Assembly (NCBI RefSeq): GCF_028476545.1
Contig: NW_026731931.1
Coordinates: forward strand, 773,001-837,000
DNA: 64,000 nucleotides
Reading direction: 5' to 3'
Source: Physella acuta
Taxonomy: Eukaryota > Mollusca > Gastropoda > Physidae
Shown here one piece after another: positions 1 through 13,021 of this stretch. The first letter of the stretch is position 1; every line of letters begins with the position of its first letter. A program made the translations under genes and the position numbers. A model generated the notes under the pieces. That model was not told where the DNA came from, did no database searches, and saw only the letters and a list, made by a program, of their open reading frames with translations.

Positions 1-1333
1 TGTTATTATTGCTGAGATATGTATCTCTATTTTGTAAGCTGAAACACTCAGATTTAACATGGCCTGTTTTCCATGCTTCTGCTATATTTATATCTGTCTG
101 GTTTCCATCTGGTAGGTACACTATTATTTCTATCTCTATTGTTGTTGCCATACCTTCTTTGATCACTGCCAAAGTTTCTACTGTAGACTGCTGCTGATAT
201 GTCTCCATGCTCTCTTTTGTCCAAAATAGCCCCTGGATGTGCATCCTTATAGATATTAAGTTGCTCTATTAATTGTTTCTCTGTCCTAACTTTTCTTTCA
301 CTCAAAAAAGTGAATAAACTATCTGTTGCATCATTTAAAACATGATCTATTAAGTTAAGTTCAATAATTGTCTCAGGATTCTTTAAATCTATTTCTGACA
401 TTTCTATCCTTTTATTCATGTATTTGCGAATTTCAAAATTGATTTGGTTTATGTCACCAATGTTGTTAATTCTAACGTCTCGTATAGTCTTTCTGTAATA
501 GTCTTCTGTCTTTCCAAAATGTTTCATCAATCTTTCTTTTACTAGGTCATAGTCTTCTTTTTCAGCCTCAGACATACTTGCTATTATGGCAATAGTCTCT
601 CCTGTCAAATTAGTCAATAAAGCCTGTGCTTTACCAGCAGATGAATAGTTAAAACTCTTACATGTTTGCTCAAAGAGTATTAAGTAAGTTTTCACACTCT
701 CTTCCTTTGGTTTAAACGCTCTAAATTTAGGCTTCCAATTGTCTGTTTTGTTAACATTGCTTTCTTGAGATTTGTTACTTTTGATTTTGGCTAATTCTAG
801 CTCATGTTGTCTCTGTTTTTCTCTGTCTTCAGCCTCTATTGTAGCTTTTGCTAGTTCCTAATCAGCCTCTATTTTAGCTATTTCCCTATCAGCCTCTGTT
901 TTAGCTATTTCCCTATCGGCCTCTATTTTAGCTTTAGCAAGTTCCCTCTCTGAAGCTCTATCTCATCTTTCAGCTGCATCAGATCTTCTTTCCAGCATCT
1001 GATATTTTATTTTCAACCCATTCGGCCTTTTCTACCCCAGTATATCCTAAAGAGTCAGCCAACTCAATCATTTTGGCATAGTCCTCCATATTAATGGTCC
1101 CAGAAAATTACTCAATTACCAACATGTCAACAATATTTAAAAATCTATTGGTCCTTTACAATGCGGATCACCGCTCACTTCTGACACCAAAAATGTCACA
1201 CCCTGTTTGTACAGCCAACTTCATGGCACATGGTAAAGGCAAATACAAACCGCATCACAATATTTTTTACATTTATATCGCCTTTTTACACTTCCACTCG
1301 AAACATACATTCATCATACATTTTACTGTTACA
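1..1333 (-). mobile_element. Gypsy-type LTR retrotransposon fossil (copy A, cut by window edge)
   Basis: A minus-strand gag region (about 54-1090) with a charged helical N-terminal part built on an EADREIAK-like repeat is followed by an LTR at 1194-1333 that starts TGTCACACC and ends TTACA. The 5-bp flank ATTAC at 1334-1338 is the target duplication. It is the duplicate of 44950-48331 and is broken. It was present before the A/B duplication but absent from the middle copy, so it is of intermediate age. Confidence 0.75.
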
Positions 1334-1833
1334 ATTACTATATTCAATAATAGAATGTAAGCAACTAGATAGACGCGATCACCTAAATAGTCTGGTGAGC
1401 TGTGGTTCAAGAGAACGTTTACAATCGTAGGTCGAGTTTTCGAAGGCTATTAGGGCCGATTGAAATTTGCTGCCGTCTGTAAAATATGGTCACGGACGAC
1501 TGCTTTCATTCGGCTGATAACCGTTTTTCAGATATAACTCTCAACGGGCTGAGGAATGTTAGAGATATTTCACGTGGCCGGTAGTATGCTTGTTTCTTTT
1601 GACCATCCATAAAGTTAAAACATCAGCACACACATTTGATATATATCATTGTGTAGGTATTTAATTTTTCTTTACGTACAGAGGTGTTTTAGGTGTTAAC
1701 AGTTAGTTTTAGTTTAGTAGCCTAATATTTGATGGTTGAATTTAAAAAAATAAATTTTAAAAAAAAATAACTTCAACAATTCCTAAGAACAAAAACAATA
1801 ATAAGAGTTCATTTGTATTTTTTCTGTACTAAA

Positions 1834-1972
<139 letters not shown>

Positions 1973-2191
1973 TGACAATTTTGAATAAACTGTGTCAAGA
2001 AATGATTTTTCAAAATTAAAAATATATTATGATATTTTTACAATATTTGGACATTTGGTAAACACTTTTTATACTAAAAGTGGCAAACATATATAGACAT
2101 GAAATAAACACACAAATAAGTAGATGTAATGATCAAATAGAAATATCTGCAGTGTTTCATATTAAATTAAAATGGATGCTTTTTATTATCG

Positions 2192-2408
<217 letters not shown>

Positions 2409-2409
2409 A

Positions 2410-4323
2410 AAGGTGAACAATTTAGTTTTTAGTACTTAATTGTTTATCGACGGACATTGCATTTTTATTACCTAAAAATTTTATCCACCACATAATGTGG
2501 CCAACTCACCTGCATACTGAAATTTGAATCAAACCATATGTGTAACCTGCCGGTAATCAAAACTCATAATTGCATACCCTATTGTTGGCTTATCCATAAT
2601 CATACTGTACTGATAAGAAAAATATATCCTATCGAACTTATTCCTAATCATTCTCTTATCTATGGAAATATTAGATAAGCATGAAACATTCATGTGTGAG
2701 CATTCTTTATATAATATGTCTTCTGGGTGTTCATTATCTTGATAAGACAGGTAAAAAAGAAACATGACAGCTTTAAAGCTGTAGCGCAATATTAAAGATT
2801 GTGCCGCAGTCTATTGTAGAGCATAGAGTACATTTGTACTTCAAATCTGTGAAACTGAGTGTTTTGATGATCCAAGCATGTATTATAAGTCCGTATAACC
2901 TGTAAGAATTAATCAGGTGTCAAATCAAACCATCCCGAAGACAGGTAGGTTGTTTGTGTAGGTTTACATGGTAATGTTTAAATTGACATAATGTACGTCA
3001 CAATATCCACTGAATAATAGAGTTTAACAACATAAAAGCTAGTGAAAGTATTCCTGTTCCTAACAAAATTAGTTTTATTGCTGCCTTTTTTAACAGCAGA
3101 CTTCATAAATTATGAATCACTAAAAAGTAAATAATAAAACACATTTAAAAAACATGTATAGCAACTAGCTTTTAAATACACTGAAAATAAGAAAATAAAA
3201 CTAAGTTTCAGTAAAAATATATATTGATAGAAGTAATCTTTCCTGTTTGCTTTCTAAATGATTCTATAAATGTGCTCATACAGCGATTGAATAAGTGAGC
3301 CATAGGTAGATTTCGTGATGTTTTACACACCATTGTGTCGTCTTCCAGTCTTACATGATAGACCTCATTTATTTATTTTTTGACTTCTGGATTCATATTA
3401 AGATGGGAGTGGGGCGAATCAATTTCTGTTTTCCTTGGAGGGTCTTTCGTCAGCTGGCAGTTGCTTTATCCGCTGCCATAGTCACCATTTTATTGAAGAT
3501 CTTATGCCAGCGGATTAAAAAGATATTTCTTAGGCATACATTTATCAAATATTGTATTTAGTTTTATCATTAATACTCCATGACTCAACTCCAAGGGGTA
3601 AAAGAAGTTTTACTACTGAGTTGAATGTTATTATGTTTCTATTAAATATCGGCAACCTAACACATGTTTTGTAAGCAGTTCTTGCATTGCCAACCCTAAG
3701 TAAAGACACAGTTCATCTTTTTTTTCGTTCCTCACAGTAGTTTTGATGACATTCCTTAACGTGCAATTAGGAATTACTTGTCAACATGTCATGTGACTTA
3801 TTGCCCATTTACTGACTTCATCCAACTCTTCATTCTGTATTTACTTGCATATATGATTTCACAAGAAGGCAATCTGTATAATTTTGGTTGTTTGGTTTTG
3901 GAGTTTCATCAACTAGATGAGTTGATGTTCCCCGCTTGGAAATAGCAATCTTACTTACTCCTATCTGACCATAATCTGAGTTACATATTTATGTTACTAT
4001 GATGGAAGAAAAAATCGACAATTTAAAAGTGCGACAGACTTGTCAGTTGCTAAGGATAAAATTCAAATGGATGTGCGTTGTCTTTTGGTATTTTTTTCCG
4101 TCTTGAAGTCACTTCCCAATCCACCATTTTCGGGATGTACCATGTACTCCTTACAAGTGTATTCAGCTCTAAATGTGTATAATTTTGATAAAAACATGTT
4201 TAATTTTCTTCGTATATTCTGCACCGTTTTGCCTTGGTGCATCCACTATCTATGCTATGTCATCCGTTGCTGACACTTGAACGCCTCTTCCCCCCTTAAT
4301 AACGTTAAATGGCAGATTTTAAA
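2410..4323. other. Intron sequence, copy A
   Basis: No gene is seen. It aligns with 49495-51667 in copy B and loosely with 28560-31050. Copy A lacks 252 bp that copy B has at about 50128-50379; the middle copy keeps the same stretch, so this is a deletion in copy A. Confidence 0.7.
3720..3945 (-). repeat. Decayed SINE body (copy A)
   Basis: Phrases such as CAATTAGGAATTACTTGTCA and GATGAGTTGATGTTCCC parallel the SINE body at 26270-26450. The tRNA-like head is lost. Copy B at 51066-51290 is the duplicate. Confidence 0.45.
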
Positions 4324-4329
4324 CATAGT

Positions 4330-4925
4330 AGTAGTATATTAGGTCCCTTTTGGAGCGAATTTGGGTGGCGCAGTCCGCAGGAACAATGACATATAGTAAA
4401 ATACTCGCAGGGTGAAGGGTGAGGCGCAGGGTGAAGAGGGTGGCGCAGGCCACAGGTACAATGAGATATAGTAAAATACTCGCAGGGTGAAGGGTGAGGC
4501 GCAGGGTGAAGAGGGTGGCGCAGGGTGAAGAGGGTGGCGCAGAATGAAGAGGGTGGCGCAGTTCGCAGGAACAATGACATATAGTAAAATACTCGCAGGG
4601 TGAAGGGTGAGGCGCAGGGTGAAGAGGGTGGCGCAGGGTGGCGCAGGCCACAGGTACAATGAGATATAGTAAAATACTCGCAGGGTGAAGGGTGAGGCGC
4701 AGGGTGAAGGGTGAGGCGCAGGGTGAAGAGGGTGGCGCAGAATGAAGAGGGTGGCGCAGTCCGCAGGAACAATGACATATAGTAAAATACTCGCAGGGTG
4801 AAGGGTGAGGCGCAGGGTGAAGAGGGTGGCGCAGGGTGGCGCAGGCCACAGGTACAATGAGATATAGTAAAATACTCGCAGGGTGAAGGGTGAGGCGCAG
4901 GGTGAAGGGTGAGGCGCAGGGTGAA
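4330..4925. repeat. Terminal satellite of the palindromic element, left end
   Basis: GC-rich tandem array alternating two related units, one with CAGTCCGCAGGAACAATGAC and one with CAGGCCACAGGTACAATGAG, joined by repeats of GCAGGGTGAAGGGTGAG. ATATAGTAAAATACTCGC recurs once per unit. The complementary strand lacks stop codons in three frames through base composition alone. The right-end mirror is 13022-13629. Confidence 0.9.
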
Positions 4926-5410
4926 GTTGTGACGTAATTAGTAACATTATGACGTAATCATTGACCTAGTTACGTAATCATTGACCTAGTTACGTAATTT
5001 TAACGAGTTTTTTAATTAGTTTAATGAGTTTTTAAAATTTTAATTAATTTTTGACCTAGTTACGTAATTTTAATGTGTTTTTTAATTAGTTTTAATGAGT
5101 TTTAAAAATTTTAATTAATTTTTTATTAACGAGTTACGTAATTTGATTATTTGTTTGAGTTTTTAAATTTTTAATTAATTTTTTATTATCGAGTTACGTA
5201 ATTTAATTACTTTGATTGTATTTTTATTTTGTTTAATTTGTTTGTTTACTTGTTGTTTAATTTAATTACTTTGTTTATATTGTGTAATTTTTATTAACGA
5301 GTTACGTAATTTGATTATTTGTTTACTTTTTAATTATTTTTATTTTGTTTATTTTTAATTTAATTTAATTTTATAATTAGTTAAATTATTATTAACTAGT
5401 TACGTAATTT
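4926..5410. repeat. Cluster of TTACGTAA palindromes, left arm
   Basis: Very AT-rich stretch with seven copies of the 8-bp palindrome TTACGTAA at 4970, 4990, 5060, 5134, 5194, 5302 and 5400, most inside (C/G)AGTTACGTAAT, plus two TGACGTAAT variants at 4930-4958. The mirror cluster lies in 12541-13020. Regular reuse of one palindrome inside a terminal repeat suggests protein-binding sites, which is inference. Confidence 0.8.
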
Positions 5411-6249
5411 GATTTTAATTACTTTTGTTTATTTATTTATTTGATATATTTCGTTTCTTTGTTGTTTAATGTTGTTTATTTGTTTGAATGTATGTATGTT
5501 TTTAAATTCTCCCCTACAACGAGCGTGTACTAGAACAGTCTTTGTATACCAGCCTTTAACCAGACATGTAACACCTGTTACATATCGATCCGCAATCCTT
5601 TGTTTTTGTCAAACACTGGACAACGGGCGCGTTAATATTGATTCCACCCACGGGCCATCACAGCATGATGTCCCACCTAATTAAATTTTGTTATGCTTCA
5701 CCGAGTTTCCCCGCTCGGTTTGATAGGTCATGATGATTTATGTGGGTTCGCGAAGCGATCCCACCGGGGGGTATGGTAATTAACGCAAAGCCAGCGTTAA
5801 GTGTGGGAACACCTGTTACCACGTTAATCGATTTTTCCCCGCTCGGTTACTAGAGTGGGAAGCCATCACGTAACAGCTGGTGCTGTAATTACCCTGAGTA
5901 AGGACATTGGTTGTAACTATTCGCTTATAGCGAGGGTCAGCGAAAACAAAATATATTTAAGGGTTGGAATTTTCTTTCAACCACCGTTAAGTCAGGTTTG
6001 AGACGAAACAAAGTCTCGGTAGGTTCGTGTTTTTTAATTGGCGACAGGGCGACTTGGTGCGTTGGTACGTGAGGTATGCGGGGTAGACATGTTTTTTACA
6101 AGTCTGGAAAAGTAATTAAGTTTTTGTATTGACCGTTCCGATTTTCTTTTGATCTGACCACCATTTGACCACACTGAGCCAGATAAATTTAACAAATGTT
6201 CAATACATAGTCGCTTATAGTAACATGGGTGAGGGGTGTAAGCAGGCGG

Positions 6250-6480
6250 GTGGTGGTAAGGTGGTGGTGGTAAGGTGGTAGTGGTAAGGTGGTGGTAAGG
6301 TGGTGGTAAGGTGGTGGTAAGGTGGTGGTAAGGTGGTGGTGGTAAGGTGGTGGTAAGGTGGTGGTAAGGTGGTGGTAAGGTGGTGGTAAGGTGGTGGTGG
6401 TAAGGTGGTGGTAAGGTGGTGGTGGTAAGGTGGTGGTAAGGTGGTGGTAAGGTGGTGGTAAGGTGGTGGTAAGGTGGTGC
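6250..6480. repeat. Minisatellite GGTGGTAAGGT, left arm
   Basis: About 230 bp of an 11-bp unit (GTGGTGGTAAG) with occasional 14-bp variants. The reverse strand reads as TTLPPPYHH repeats, which is not a protein. Confidence 0.92.
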
Positions 6481-6752
6481 TAAATTTGTTTGGAGTAAAG
6501 GATATATAGTAAAAGATTCCACCACCTAAGTGAGGTGGATTTTAATTTTAATTTTTTATTTTATTTTTTCATCATCTGTTAACTTTAAGGTTCTATAACT
6601 CTATATATTTAAATACATTTTTTTTTATTCAAACGAGTTTACTTTTCCTAATGTAAGTACATGTAAAGAAGGATTTCCTATAGATCTGTAATGAAGTAGG
6701 CCTTCTTGACTATGACTTGTTGCCCAGGTGTTGACATGATACACTTTTTTGA

Positions 6753-6754
<2 letters not shown>

Positions 6755-6807
<53 letters not shown>

Positions 6808-6811
6808 GCGA
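6755..6811. repeat. (CA)n(CG)n tract, left arm
   Basis: An alternating CA run passes directly into a CG run. The mirror is at 11043-11102. Both segments are alternating purine-pyrimidine, a Z-DNA-prone composition. Confidence 0.9.
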
Positions 6812-7840
6812 AATTCATACTAGGTCGATAAAGGCGGAGAGAACTTATAGGTATACATTATCATGGCGACAACAAAAGCGACCCTTATTTTATTTACATG
6901 AAAGCGTGTTTTCCAAAAAGTGTCGCCAGGCCGTTGCCATTTTCGCAGCGGGGTTTATTTTAAGTGCACCTTGTGCACGTTTGTTTACATTTTAAAAGAC
7001 GTGTCGCGTGTCATCCCCACATGTCTTCCCTAATAGAGAAACGAGAGGAAAGACAACTGTTCTAAAATTAGAACAGCCTTGTTTACAGCCACGAGTATCG
7101 TCCCTTGTGAAAAAAATTGCGCGTCAGAATCCTTAACTAAACAGTCAATTTCTTTAACAAGTTAAAAATAATTTAGGAAGACAAGGGTTAACAACATTAG
7201 ACGCCACCATTTTTGTTTCCTGTGACGACAAGGCACAATACACTTTTGTAGTTTATGTCTCAAGTAGAGGGGTGGGATATTTTTTCTTTGTAAGAGTCTT
7301 GTAAACAATGGGTAGAGGAGGTGATTACTAAGTAAGAGGGGAGAGAACGTGACTTGCATCACGATATTTGAAAACATGGCGATGTTTAACCTCAAGCGGA
7401 TTACCTTCCCATGTTCGCTTTAGTATTACAGTTTTCATCAAACTTCTTTTTGACTTGAACTTCTTTAATTTTTAAGAAAGTTTACTTATACATAAGACGT
7501 TATGTCTAATTACAATTTTTTATTTTCACCACTCAATGTATTTTCTTTTTCTATATCTTACATTGTCATCTTAATTTTTGATCACCTTAGTAAAAATTTG
7601 CTTAAGATTATAAACTTTGAGTTTTAAAAAACAACAACGTTATAGTACGTCGTGTCAAATGACACACCGTTTAAAATGTCTACATTTAAAGTTCACCAAT
7701 ATAATGACGTAAAACTAAATATGATATGACGTTAGCATACATATCATACAATCTAATCACTCTAAAGTACAAATCAATAATTTTTATTGATTAAGGGGCT
7801 GGGTGAGGTATTTTTATTCGGGTGCCCAGGGAAGGTTTGG
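6812..7840. other. Unique block of the left arm of the palindromic element
   Basis: No repeat or gene is recognised. A 77-codon open frame on the minus strand (7162-7395) recurs exactly in the mirror position 10459-10692 only because the arms are palindromic; it has no recognisable domain. Confidence 0.6.
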
Positions 7841-8935
7841 AGTTGGCTAGGGGCACCGTTCAACTAGAGTCTGTGACGTTTTCACCGAGGCAGGGTTCGA
7901 AGCTAGACCTACATGTTTTGGAATTGTTAGGGGTCGAGCCTATAGTAGGGTCGGGGGAGTTTTGTTAACACAGAGGGATGTTTCGAAGTTAGTACATCCA
8001 TGTTTTAGAATTGTTAGGTAGAGAGTTTATACGAGAGTCGTGGGAGTTTTCACCGAGGTTGGTTTTGAACGCGGACCATGGATGTTTAGGAGTTGGATGC
8101 GGCAGAGTTTACACTAGGGACGGAGGTGTTTTGGTTACACCGAGGGTGGTTTCGAAGGTCGTACATGCATCCTTGGAATTGTTAGGGGCCGTCTTCATAC
8201 TAGGGTCGGGGGAGTTTTGTTAACACAGAGTGATGTTTCGAAGTTAGTACATCCATGTTTTAGAATTGTTGGTAGCCGAGTTCATACTAGGGTCGGTGAA
8301 GGTTGGTTTTGAACTCGGAACATGCATGTTTAGGAATTGTTGGTAGTCGAGTTCATACTAGTGTCGGTGAAGGTTGGTTTTGAACTCGGAACATGCGTGT
8401 TTTGGAATCGGTAGGTGTAGAGTCCATACTAGGGTCGGTGAAGTTTTCACCGAGGGTGGTTTCAAAGTTAGTACATGCATGTTTTGGAAGTGTTAGGGGC
8501 CGAGTCTATACTACGGTGGGATGGTTTTTGTTTTCACCGAGGCCGGTTTCAAAGTTGTTACAGGCATGTTTTGGAATCGATTGGTGTAGAGTTTAAACTA
8601 GAGTGATATGGTTTCACCGAGGCGTGTTTCAAAGTTGGTACAGGGATGTTTTTGAAGTGATGAGGGAAGAGTTTAAACTAGCGTCGGGGGAGTTTGGGTT
8701 TCACCGAGGCGTGTTTCAAATCCATGTTTCGGAGTTGGTCGGGGTAGAGTTTACACTAGAGTGGGACGGTCTTTGTTTTCAACAAGACAGGTTTCAAAGT
8801 TGGTGCATGGGTGTTTGGTACAGGACTGTTTTGGAATCGGTGAGGCAAAGTTAAACTAGGGTCAGGGGAGTTTTCAACGAGGCTGGTTTCGAAATTCGGC
8901 CATGGGTGTTTCAGAGTTGGATGGGAACGTTGTCA
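7841..8935. repeat. 84-bp satellite, left of the palindrome centre
   Basis: About 13 degenerate units of 81-87 bp, each starting near GTTTTCACCGAGG and containing a GAATTGTTAGG-like phrase and ACTAGGGTCGG. The right counterpart (about 9330-10030) has fewer units, so the symmetry of the element breaks down here. Confidence 0.85.
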
Positions 8936-9329
8936 CTTGTAACAGTAAACGAATACAGATACAAGTCTGTCTGTTACTTTGTCCTTTGTCTGTCCAAGTA
9001 ATAGTGTGGGTAGAGGTACGGTCTGTTTATCTAGCGGGTGTTTAGGGACGGGGGCGAGGTATTTTTATCACTATTCGCCTTTCCCCTTCCCTTTGTCCGC
9101 AACCCCTTTCTCCTTCTCCCATCCCTAACCTCAATACCAACCGATAGATACACAGACCGTACCACTACCCACACTATACCTATTCCATTTAAGAGACAAA
9201 GGATGTATGACAATCTTACATTTATCTACACTCAACTAATATCACAACCCCTAGACACTACTCCAACAGACTGGTCTATGTAACTTGTAGACACTACTCC
9301 TCGTTGAATATCTCTTGCACCCTAGCCAC
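8936..9329. other. Centre of the palindromic element
   Basis: Unique sequence with a smaller, looser inverted repeat of its own: GGTACGGTCTGT near 9015 against ACAGACCGTACC near 9153, flanked by GTGTGGGTAG and CTACCCACAC. The true turning point is near 9085. No gene is seen. Confidence 0.65.
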
Positions 9330-10030
9330 CTATGTCTGCCGCCCAACAATTCCCAAACATGCATGTACCAACTTTGCAACCTGCCTCAGTGTTAACAAAA
9401 CTCCCGACCCTAGTATGAACTCGCCTGCCAACAATTCCTAAACATGCATGTCCCAACTTTGTAACCTGCCTCGGTGAAAACTTCACCGACCCTAGTATGG
9501 ACTCTACACCTACCGATTCCAAAACATGTATGTTCCGAGTTCAAAACCAACCTTCACCGACCCTAGTATGAACTCGGCTACCAACAATTCTAAAACATGG
9601 ATGTACTAACTTCGAAACATCCCTCTGTGTTAACAAAACTCCCCCGACCCTAGTATGAAGACGGCCCCTAACAATTCCAAGGATGCATGTACGACCTTCG
9701 AAACCACCCTCGGTGTAACCAAAACACCTCCGTCCCTAGTGTAAACTCTGCCGCATCCAACTCCTAAACATCCATGGTCCGAGTTCAAAACCAACCTCGG
9801 TGAAAACTCCCACGACTCTCGTATAAACTCTCTACCTAACAATTCTAAAACATGGATGTACTAACTTCGAAACATCCCTCTGTGTTAACAAAACTCCCCC
9901 GACCCTACTATAGGCTCGACCCCTAACAATTCCAAAACATGTATGGTCTAGCTTCGAACCCTGCCTCGGTGAAAACGTCACAGACTCTAGTTGAACGGTG
10001 CCCCTAGCCAACTCCAAACCTTCCCTGGGC
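9330..10030. repeat. 84-bp satellite, right of the palindrome centre
   Basis: Inverted array of the units at 7841-8935, about 700 bp against 1.1 kb on the left. Confidence 0.85.
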
Positions 10031-11042
10031 ACCCGAATAAAAATACCTCACCCAGCCCCTTAATCAATAAAAATTATTGATTTGTACTTTAGAGTGATTA
10101 GATTGTATGATATGTATGCTAACGTCATATCATATTTAGTTTTACGTCATTATATTGGTGAACTTTAAATGTAGACATTTTAAACGGTGTGTCATTTGAC
10201 ACGACGTACTATAACGTTGTTGTTTTTTAAAACTCAAAGTTTATAATCTTAAGCAAATTTTTACTAAGGTGATCAAAAATTAAGATGACAATGTAAGATA
10301 TAGAAAAAGAAAATACATTGAGTGGTGAAAATAAAAAATTGTAATTAGACATAACGTCTTATGTATAAGTAAACTTTCTTAAAAATTAAAGAAGTTCAAG
10401 TCAAAAAGAAGTTTGATGAAAACTGTAATACTAAAGCGAACATGGGAAGGTAATCCGCTTGAGGTTAAACATCGCCATGTTTTCAAATATCGTGATGCAA
10501 GTCACGTTCTCTCCCCTCTTACTTAGTAATCACCTCCTCTACCCATTGTTTACAAGACTCTTACAAAGAAAAAATATCCCACCCCTCTACTTGAGACATA
10601 AACTACAAAAGTGTATTGTGCCTTGTCGTCACAGGAAACAAAAATGGTGGCGTCTAATGTTGTTAACCCTTGTCTTCCTAAATTATTTTTAACTTGTTAA
10701 AGAAATTGACTGTTTAGTTAAGGATTCTGACGCGCAATTTTTTTCACAAGGGACGATACTCGTGGCTGTAAACAAGGCTGTTCTAATTTTAGAACAGTTG
10801 TCTTTCCTCTCGTTTCTCTATTAGGGAAGACATGTGGGGATGACACGCGACACGTCTTTTAAAATGTAAACAAACGTGCACAAGGTGCACTTAAAATAAA
10901 CCCCGCTGCGAAAATGGCAACGGCCTGGCGACACTTTTTGGAAAACACGCTTTCATGTAAATAAAATAAGGGTCGCTTTTGTTGTCGCCATGATAATGTA
11001 TACCTATAAGTTCTCTCCGCCTTTATCGACCTAGTATGAATT

Positions 11043-11044
11043 TC

Positions 11045-11102
<58 letters not shown>
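11043..11102. repeat. (CG)n(TG)n tract, right arm
   Basis: Mirror of 6755-6811, slightly longer. Confidence 0.9.
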
Positions 11103-11103
<1 letters not shown>

Positions 11104-11377
11104 TCAAAAAAGTGTATCATGTCAACACCTGGGCAACAAGTCATAGTCAAGAAGGCCTACTTCATTACAGATCTATAGGAAATCCTTCTTTACATGTACT
11201 TACATTAGGAAAAGTAAACTCGTTTGAATAAAAAAAAATGTATTTAAATATATAGAGTTATAGAACCTTAAAGTTAACAGATGATGAAAAAATAAAATAA
11301 AAAATTAAAATTAAAATCCACCTCACTTAGGTGGTGGAATCTTTTACTATATATCCTTTACTCCAAACAAATTTAGC

Positions 11378-11704
11378 ACCACCTTACCACCACCTTACCA
11401 CCACCTTACCACCACCTTACCACCACCTTACCACCACCACCACCTTACCACCACCTTACCACCACCTTACCACCACCTTACCACCACCTTACCACCACCT
11501 TACCACCACCTTACCACCACCACCTTACCACCACCTTACCACCACCACCTTACCACCACCTTACCACCACCTTACCACCACCTTACCACCACCTTACCAC
11601 CACCTTACCACCACCACCTTACCACCACCTTACCACCACCTTACCACCACCTTACCACCACCTTACCACTACCACCTTACCACCACCACCTTACCACCAC
11701 CCGC
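11378..11704. repeat. Minisatellite ACCTTACCACC, right arm
   Basis: Reverse complement of the array at 6250-6480 but about 100 bp longer. The arms have therefore changed copy number independently. Confidence 0.92.
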
Positions 11705-12540
11705 CTGATTACACCCCTCACCCATGTTACTATAAGCGACTATGTATTGAACATTTGTTAAATTTATCTGGCTCAGTGTGGTCAAATGGTGGTCAGATCA
11801 AAAGAAAATCGGAACGGTCATACAAAAACTTAATTACTTTTCCAGACTTGTAAAAAACATGTCTACCCCGCATACCTCACGTACCAACGCACCAAGTCGC
11901 CCTGTCGCCAATTAAAAAACACGAACCTACCGAGACTTTGTTTCGTCTCAAACCTGACTTAACGGTGGTTGAAAGAAAATTCCAACCCTTAAATATATTT
12001 TGTTTTCGCTGACCCTCGCTATAAGCGAATAGTTACAACCAATGTCCTTACTCAGGGTAATTACAGCACCAGCTGTTACGTGATGGCTTCCCACTCTAGT
12101 AACCGAGCGGGGAAAAATCGATTAACGTGGTAACAGGTGTTCCCACACTTAACGCTGGCTTTGCGTTAATTACCATACCCCCAGGTGGGATCGCTTCGCG
12201 AACCCACATAAATCATCATGACCTATCAAACCGAGCGGGGAAACTCGATGAAGCATAACAAAATTTAATTAGGTGGGACATCATGCTGTGATTGCCCGTG
12301 GGTGGAATCAATATTAACGCGCCCGTTGTCCAGTGTTTGACAAAAACAAAGGATTGCGGATCGATATGTAACAGGTGTTACATGTCTGGTTAAAGGCTGG
12401 TATACAAAGACTGTTCTAGTACACGCTCGTTGTAGGGGAGAATTTAAAAACATACATACATTCAAACAAATAAACAACATTAAACAACAAAGAAACGAAA
12501 TATATCAAATAAATAAATAAACAAAAGTAATTAAAATCAA

Positions 12541-13020
12541 ATTACGTAACTAGTTAATAATAATTTAACTAATTATAAAATTAAATTAAATTAAAAATAA
12601 ACAAAATAAAAATAATTAAAAAGTAAACAAATAATCAAATTACGTAACTCGTTAATAAAAATTACACAATATAAACAAAGTAATTAAATTAAACAACAAG
12701 TAAACAAACAAATTAAACAAAATAAAAATACAATCAAAGTAATTAAATTACGTAACTCGATAATAAAAAATTAATTAAAAATTTAAAAACTCAAACAAAT
12801 AATCAAATTACGTAACTCGTTAATAAAAAATTAATTAAAATTTTTAAAACTCATTAAAACTAATTAAAAAACACATTAAAATTACGTAACTAGGTCAAAA
12901 ATTAATTAAAATTTTAAAAACTCATTAAACTAATTAAAAAACTCGTTAAAATTACGTAACTAGGTCAATGATTACGTAACTAGGTCAATGATTACGTCAT
13001 AATGTTACTAATTACGTCAC
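12541..13020. repeat. Cluster of TTACGTAA palindromes, right arm
   Basis: Mirror image of 4926-5410, with the same seven TTACGTAA copies in reverse order and the TGACGTAAT-type variants nearest the terminal satellite. Confidence 0.8.
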
Positions 13021-13021
13021 A

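Noticed and set aside
4305-4947. Long overlapping open frames in three frames (and mirrored at 13002-13663)
   Set aside because: They arise from a GC-rich satellite whose units happen to lack stop codons; they mirror in the palindrome and contain no domain.
6034-6525. Pro/Tyr/His-rich repetitive frame
   Set aside because: Translation of the 11-bp minisatellite.
7162-7395. 77-codon frame found identically at 10459-10692, suggesting conservation
   Set aside because: Identity is forced by the palindrome arms; there is no domain or homolog recognised.
7841-8935. Regular 84-bp repeats considered as a CRISPR-like array
   Set aside because: Whole units repeat without unique spacers, in an animal genome, and within a mobile element.
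9031-9283. Frames over the palindrome centre
   Set aside because: Short, on both strands, no domain, and produced by the small central inverted repeat.
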